NCBI GenBank assembly: GCA_019188255.1
Contig: JAETXT010000012.1
Location: 2,170,001 to 2,234,000, forward strand
Direction: 5' to 3'
Length of the DNA: 64,000 nt
Origin: Verticillium longisporum
Lineage: Eukaryota > Ascomycota > Sordariomycetes > Glomerellales > Plectosphaerellaceae
This document shows, one piece after another, positions 58,311-64,000 of this stretch; positions within the stretch are counted from its first letter, which is position 1, and the number at the start of each line of letters is the position of its first letter. Below the pieces are notes generated by a model. It was not told where the DNA came from and did no database searches. It saw only the letters and a list, made by a program, of their open reading frames with translations. The position numbers and the translations under genes are program-made.

Positions 58311-58450
58311 CTGGTCCAGTCGTCAGTCGAGGTTCTGGTCCAGTCGTCAGTCGAGGTTCTGGTCCAGTCGTCAGTCGAGGTTCTGGTCCAGTCGTCAGTG
58401 CAGGGTCCTGGTCCAGTCGCAGGGTCCTGGTCCAGTCGCAGGGTCCTGGT
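58311..58450 (+). repeat. 24-bp and 19-bp nested tandem repeat
   Basis: Units beginning CTGGTCCAGTCG start at 58311, 58335, 58359 and 58383 (24-bp spacing, then a variant 25-bp copy), then at 58408 and 58427 (19-bp shortened units), with a partial unit at 58446. The short units lack the TCAGTCGAGGTT half. Confidence 0.9.
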
Positions 58451-58987
58451 TCACGTCGGAGAGTCCGACGCAGTGCCGGCTCGGCTGCTCAGAGTCTGCT
58501 AGTCGTAGCTTGGTGGTTGTAGCCGACGAAAAACCAAAGACCTCATCAGGGAAGTCGGGTTAGGGTACGGGTGCTGAGGTCATTGTGGATTGGCGCCGGT
58601 GTTGGATGGGATTATTAGCGTCGCGCTGGAGGGGCGGCATGACCTCAAGCCCAAACTCTCTTCTCAGCGGCCACTGAGCGAGCCAAGAGAGCTTTGAGTG
58701 AGGTTCGGGAGAAAGCTTCCACACCGTCTGCTCGGCAGCTAGTCTTCCCGCGTAGCGTCGAATCTGCACACAGCTGGTTGGCACCGAGAAAGCAGCCCGT
58801 TCATCTTGCTTCGGTTGGGGTATGAGGTTGTGGAATCTTGATGACGTGCCTGTAAATGACGGTTGACCTGATCGCACTCGGCAACTTCCAATAGTGGCCC
58901 TACGAGACTCGCTGGGTTCGGGACGTTGAGGGTCTCTGACGACTTGGGTTGATGTTGGGAAGCTGTAAGCAACTCTACCTGCCTTCG

Positions 58988-59050
58988 TACCTAGGTAGGT
59001 ATCTAGGTACCTAGGTATCTAGGTATCTAGGTATCTAGGTATCTAGGTAG
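58988..59050. repeat. CTAGGTAT octamer array
   Basis: Seven to eight near-identical 8-bp units (CTAGGTAT/CTAGGTAC/CTAGGTAG). Many units read as the palindrome ACCTAGGT, so the array can pair with itself. Confidence 0.85.
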
Positions 59051-60757
59051 GCAAGGTAGGAACGTAGACTCGCCCACATGTCAGCATCGGAAGACGGACT
59101 CACCCCTTCCGCGTATCTTTCAACCAACGAATGAGAGCGTCCGAACATCGACTGACCCCTTCCTTGCCTTCACCATTTCCTATGCCTTGCCCTTCCCGCC
59201 TAGCCAGTCTTCTTCCCCGAGACGCATCACATTGCTGCTCACAATTCAGCAGACGGCTCGGTCGGCATCTTGCCTCGTATTCCTGCCATCTGGACGACAC
59301 ATCCTCTGCAGGAGGCGATGCATCAATGCCGACAAGAGCTCCTTTGCCAGTTGCTTGGACCGTCTCCTTGGCCTGCCATGGCCACACCGAAGCATCACAG
59401 CCTGATGGCGAACTGGCAGCCCATTTCGCCGCAGCCTTCTGTCTTCGGGTTGTTTTTGCCGCACTGGCATCAATCATCAGGGCCACACCACTGCTGAACA
59501 TGCCATCGTTCCATCTATCCTCTGTCGGCGACACGCATCCCCAACCTCGACAGCATGCCACGACACTACGCCCCGTGAATAGTTTCCAAACTGACAGCAA
59601 GAGCGCCAGAGGAAATCACATGCCGGAGGCCGCAGCACATGGCGATCAAGCGAAGCACGACGGCCGCTGCTGAGCATTGGCACGGACCAGCGCTTCGGGA
59701 CTTGTGGGCGATCAGCCGTTGAACCCCCCCCATCCGAGTTCCCACCCATTTCGAACGTTGAACCATCTACCAGTTCGTATCGTTTATCTTCCTCCTCAGG
59801 AGAAACGCCTAGACTGAGGTGTCGAATCGATTCTGGTTGGCTGCCTACCAGTTCCTGAAGATCTTGCGCCTCTGCCGAGCGCTACTTATCTCTCTTGGCC
59901 ACCGCCATCACCGCAACCCCGTCAGCCGTGGCTCAATAGTCTGTTCGTCTAATCATGCAACAAGCAGTCATCAGCACCACGCCGAAGCCCACACGCCGCC
60001 ACACCGCAGCGCTGCCCAGCCTGTGAGCCACCCAATATCGCCAATGCAGGCCAATGCCCATCGGCCTGCCTGTCCCGTTCAGGCTCCTCTTGTCGCTGCT
60101 ATTCCCCCTTCGCCGAGGAGGTGGGCTGAACCCTGAGCATCCCACATGCGGCTGCCACCCAGCCCAACCGCGCCTCTCCAATGAGCTGGCATCGCCCGAC
60201 GCCTTACCACGCCTCTGTGCCTTTCTGGCCCCCCTCCCCGTCACGGCAGCAGCGCTAGCGTATGATAGCACCCTGTGTTGCACGTCCAGAAATACGAAGC
60301 CAAGCTTTCCCATCGACCACCATTCTTTTATTGCTTTCCGATAGGGTAGCCCTTTCGTTGTCATTGCGCTTCGAGCCCGGCGCCAGCCGACTTCTTGGGA
60401 CGCGGCATGAGTGCAGTGCCATGACCGCTTCCGTATGTTGGCTGACCTGCTATCGGCTTGGCTTCGTAGAGTTGGAGATGACACGGCGGGCTGTAGCTGT
60501 GCCTTTCGTCTTGCATATCGTCTATCATTATGCATCTTTTTCCTGCCCGCCATCACCTTTCCCCCTCGCCCTCCCTTCTTCCCTTTCCTCTGCTCCAAGT
60601 GGGCTGTCGGTCGGATCTGCCACTCTCCTTGTTGTGAGTATTTGGCCTTCTTTTTTGCTTTTGTCATCCGCCTCGTTCGTTCAGAATCTGTGCTCGTTCC
60701 ACGCCTGTCTCGTCCATCTTGCACCACCGAGGGCGTGAGTTTGCCAAAGTAGTCACG

Positions 60758-63700
60758 ATGAAGCTCCAAGCAGCCCTGTTGGTGGCCGTTCTCGGCCTCA
60801 CCACTGCGGACCCGACTTGGCCCGCTGATACGGATGAGCTCGAAGAGATTATGTTCCAGACGACGAGCACTCGCTCCCGCAAGTTTGCTGATTCGGTCTC
60901 CCCTTGCACCAACCAGGCATCCGGCCCCGGCCGTCACAACGCTGCCGAGTGGCTCCGCACCGCTTTCCATGACATGGCCACCGCCAACACGGCCCGCGGT
61001 ATTGGTGGTATCGACGCTTCCCTCCAGTATGAGCTCAACAACGGCGAGAACACTGGTCCCGGGTTCGGCACGACCCTCACCTTCATGAGCCCCTACATGA
61101 CCAAGAAGAGTTCCATGGCTGACCTCATTGCCCTCGGCGTCTACATATCCGTAAGAGCGTGCGGCGGCCCTGCCGTTCCCTTCCGCGCCGGCAGGAGAGA
61201 TGCCACGACCGCCGGGCCCGTGGGCGTACCACAACCGCAGAACGCCATCAGTATCTTCCGGACGCAGTTTGACCGCATGGGCTTCTCGCCACAAGAGATG
61301 ATTCAGGTGACCGCGTGTGGCCATACCATTGGCGGCGTGCACTCGGCCGAGTTTCCAGATATCATTCCGGCAGGCACCGCAACGAACGGGCAGATTGCCC
61401 TGGACTCGAGCGTCGCTGTCTTTGACAACAAGATCGTCACCGAGTACCTCGATGGCACGACCCAGAACCCGCTCGTCGTGGGCCGCGCCATCGGCCTCAA
61501 CAAGCACTCCGACTTCAAGGTGTACAACTCGGATCGCAATGTCACCATGCAGGCCATGGCCTCGGCTGCCGCCTTCAACGACGTCTGCAAGACGGTGCTG
61601 CAGAAGATGATCGACGTCGTGCCTCCCAGCGTCATCCTAACGGCACCTCTTGAGCCGTACCAGGTCAAGCCCGTCGGCCTGCAGCTGACGCTCTCTACGC
61701 AAGGCACCGTCATCGAGCTGACAGGTTTCATCCGCATCCGCACCACCAATGCGCCACTTACCTCCATTGCAGGCCTGACCATCGATTACAAGGCACGCAA
61801 CGGCGATAACGACTGCGGATCAAGCGGCTGCTCATTTCCTCTCACTGTCCAAGGCGTCGGCCGCGGCCTCGACGACTCGTTCGCGTGGTTTCCCATCGCC
61901 CGTAATGTACCGCTCGCTAGTGGCATCTCCTCTTTCACCGTCACAGTCCGCCGCACCGATGGCACAAGTACAGTCTACGACAACAACGGCGCCTCATATC
62001 CCATCCAGGACGCCGTCTTTCTGCAACGCTATCAGAGCTGCCTTCTGCAGTCGTCCGGCGTGACAACTCTCACAGCCGCAGTCCGCAACGACCGTGCCGA
62101 ACTGCCCGTCCGTGCCATCATATCCTACAAGACAACCCAGACCGGCAGCGTCGTGCCTGCCCTCAATACCCTGACGCTCGACCTGACCCGCGGCCCCTGC
62201 ATCGGCCCCTATACACTATTTTCGGTATCAACCACCATACCTGGCGGCCGCAGCGTTGAGGCTACTTTTGACATTCTCAGCGGCGACCGCGTCGACGCCT
62301 TCAAGAAGGCCAATATTCTCGGCGGGACATGTCAGTCTCGGCCTGTCAGTAACGTCTGCAGCACACCAGCCATTACCTCCGCCGTGCCTTCGGCCACCTC
62401 TACCACCATGACGACAATATCCTCACCCACGCCTTCGATATACCGCCGCCAGACGATGGGCCCTTATACTCTTGTCTCCTGCTGGTCCGAGCCTCCTGCC
62501 GCCCGCGCCCTGACTGGCGCCTCCTTCGCCTATGACGGCATGACTCTCGAGTCCTGCCTATCCAACTGCACAGGCTTCAACTACTGGGGTACTGAATACG
62601 GCCGCGAGTGCTACTGCGGCGACGCCCTTCACTCTGGGAGCGCCGCGGCACCGCTTGCGGACTGCGGCATGCCTTGCTCCGGCGATGGGACGCAATACTG
62701 CGGAGGCGGCAACAGGATCGAGCTTTACCGGACAACAGCCACCAAGACAAGCACAAGTACAACCGCCGCTGCTGGGCCGACGCGTGTGCCGAGTGTAGGC
62801 GGATTCGTGCGTGTGGGGTGTCAGACAGACAATACGGGCGCCAGGGCTCTGAGCGGCGCCACGACAGCAGGGGATGATATGACGCTGGACAAGTGTGCTG
62901 CTTTCTGCTCCGCATTCACCTACTTTGGCACGGAGTATGGCAGAGAATGTGAGTTGGTCCCCTTTGCCTACCGTCGCCGGAGTCACGTCTTGTTTTTAAC
63001 CGATCAAAAATACTAATCCTTCAGGCTGGTGTGGCAATGCTCTTGACTCGTTGAGCAGTCCCGCGCCCGTAGAGGAGTGCAATATGAGGTGCGCAGGGAA
63101 CCCTCTTCAGTTCTGCGGCGACGGGAACCGTCTCGAGCTGTACCGGGCAAGTGCCGCATCGTCAGCAACGCTCGCAAGTTCAACCACCGCCACCACGGGA
63201 GGCGCTGAGTCAAGCGTCAGGCTCAGCGAGGCCACGTCTTCGGCAGCGCCGCCGAGTTCGCTCCTCTCTAGCAGCGGCAGGGCCGTATCCTCACCCAGCG
63301 CGTCTTCATCGAGTACTCCATCACCCACCGGCCCTGCGCCCGTTCCGACAGTTTCGCCCTTCACACTCGTCGGCTGCCAGACAGAAGCGACGTCTGTCCC
63401 GCGTGCCCTGTCGGCAAAGTCCACGACGTCCAACTCGATGGCCCTGGCCGACTGCGCTGCATTCTGTACGGGTTACCGCTACTTCGGCACAGAGTACGCG
63501 GCCGAGTGCTACTGCGGCAATTCTCTCCATGCCTCCTCCTCCGTTGCGCCCCTCGACGACTGCGCCATGCCATGCGCCGGCGACCCGCTCACGCACTGCG
63601 GCGGGCCCAACCGCCTCACCCTCTACGAGGACCCGGCACGCGCCTCGACGCCGCCTCGCGAGCCCCGCCGGCCTGCATTTGCGGGCGACTTTGTCTGGTT

Positions 63701-63977
63701 TGGGTGCCGCACCGAACCGACGGGGGCCCGCGCGCTGTCGGGCAAGGAGCGCGCGGCGGACGACATGGCGAACGAGTCGTGCGCCGCGTTTTGCGAGGGG
63801 TTCGCCATGTTCGGCACCGAGTACGGGCGCGAGTGCTTCTGCGGCGACGAGCTGCACGCCGGGGCCGCCGGGGCGCCCGAGGAGCAGTGCAGCATGCTGT
63901 GCGCGGGGGCGGACGACGAATTCTGCGGCAACGGCAACAGGCTCTCCGTCTATGTGAGGCAGGAGGATGAGGCATGA
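60758..63977 (+). CDS. Secreted heme peroxidase fused to four WSC domains
   Basis: Exons 60758-62948 and 63025-63977 encode 1,047 aa. A signal peptide (MKLQAALLVAVLGLTTA) is followed by a class II-like peroxidase domain (about 45-280): distal RTAFHD with Arg67 and His71, then RACGGPAVPFRAGRRDA and proximal His189 in VTACGHTIGGVH. A beta-rich middle section (about 290-550) has no family I recognise. Then come four WSC domains starting at about 567, 680, 841 and 951, each with the pattern Gly-Cys...RALSG...CxxxC...FGTEYGREC(Y/F)CG...C...C. WSC domains bind carbohydrate or cell-wall glycan, so the enzyme may be tethered to walls. Ser/Thr/Pro linkers separate them. The intron falls within WSC 2 (GTGAGT...TTCAG). 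No GPI or membrane anchor at the C-terminus. Confidence 0.92.
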
Positions 63978-64000
63978 TGGGAGATCGAGGCTGAGAGTTG

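Larger units (their letters stand above)
57724..60757. other. 3.0 kb divergent intergenic region with minisatellites
   Basis: Between the MARVEL gene (-) and the WSC-peroxidase gene (+). It carries a 24/19-bp minisatellite at 58311 and a CTAGGTAT array near 58991. The last ~250 bases are pyrimidine-rich leader sequence. No supported ORF; the long minus frame 59933-61507 is an antisense shadow of the peroxidase gene. Confidence 0.55.

Noticed and set aside
58311..58450. Possible CRISPR array
   Set aside because: The units are head-to-tail without unique spacers, and the genome is eukaryotic; it is a minisatellite.
59933..61507. 524-codon minus-strand ORF
   Set aside because: It overlaps the 5' part of the WSC-peroxidase gene in antisense and continues into its promoter; no domain is visible.

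Overview
The window is nuclear DNA of a filamentous ascomycete, most likely a Sordariomycete. The evidence is short (about 54-105 bp) GT-AG introns with CTRAC-type branch points, GC-rich codon use, large intergenic gaps rich in simple repeats, and genes with fungal counterparts: a grg-1/ccg-1 type glucose-repressible protein, a VIB-1/XprG p53-like regulator, a Far11/HAM-2 STRIPAK subunit, a Tul1/DscA ubiquitin ligase and WSC domains. The genus cannot be read from the sequence. There are 18 protein genes; no rRNA, tRNA, CRISPR array or intact transposon was seen.

Layout. 1-2.4 kb: end of an ankyrin gene (+) and a secreted protein (-). 2.4-7.7 kb: gene-free DNA ahead of the glucose-repressible gene. 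7.7-10.8 kb: grg-1 homologue (+), EBP-family membrane protein (+), secreted S1/P1 nuclease (-). 11.7-12.7 kb: a membrane protein ORF whose upstream part is cut by TGA. 15.3-22.1 kb: polytopic membrane protein (+), dolichyldiphosphatase (-), RBR ubiquitin ligase (+). 22.1-32.1 kb: a 10 kb gene desert. 32.1-37.6 kb: VIB-1-like factor and a DUF2011-type protein, with an 8-bp minisatellite between them. 40.9-49.0 kb: mitochondrial EF-Tu, ribosomal S29, ER PDI, HSF-binding protein 1 and the Tul1/DscA ligase, a run rich in translation and protein-quality-control genes. 49.9-57.7 kb: NAD kinase, Far11/HAM-2, MARVEL protein. 60.8-64.0 kb: secreted heme peroxidase carrying four WSC domains.

The strongest oddity is that five otherwise well-formed genes (S1 nuclease, RBR ligase, PDI, DscA, Far11) each hold one single-base frame break, mostly in or beside short homopolymers or GC-rich sequence. 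In every case changing one base restores the family C-terminus and makes the total coding length divisible by three. This looks like consensus error in the assembly rather than biology, but it decides whether automatic annotation will split or truncate these proteins. Candidate biology worth checking: the peroxidase-4xWSC fusion, in-frame 60-nt introns in the PDI (through the second CGHC site) and in the VIB-1-like gene, a UPRE-like site ahead of the PDI gene, and the long gene-free upstream regions of grg-1 and VIB-1.
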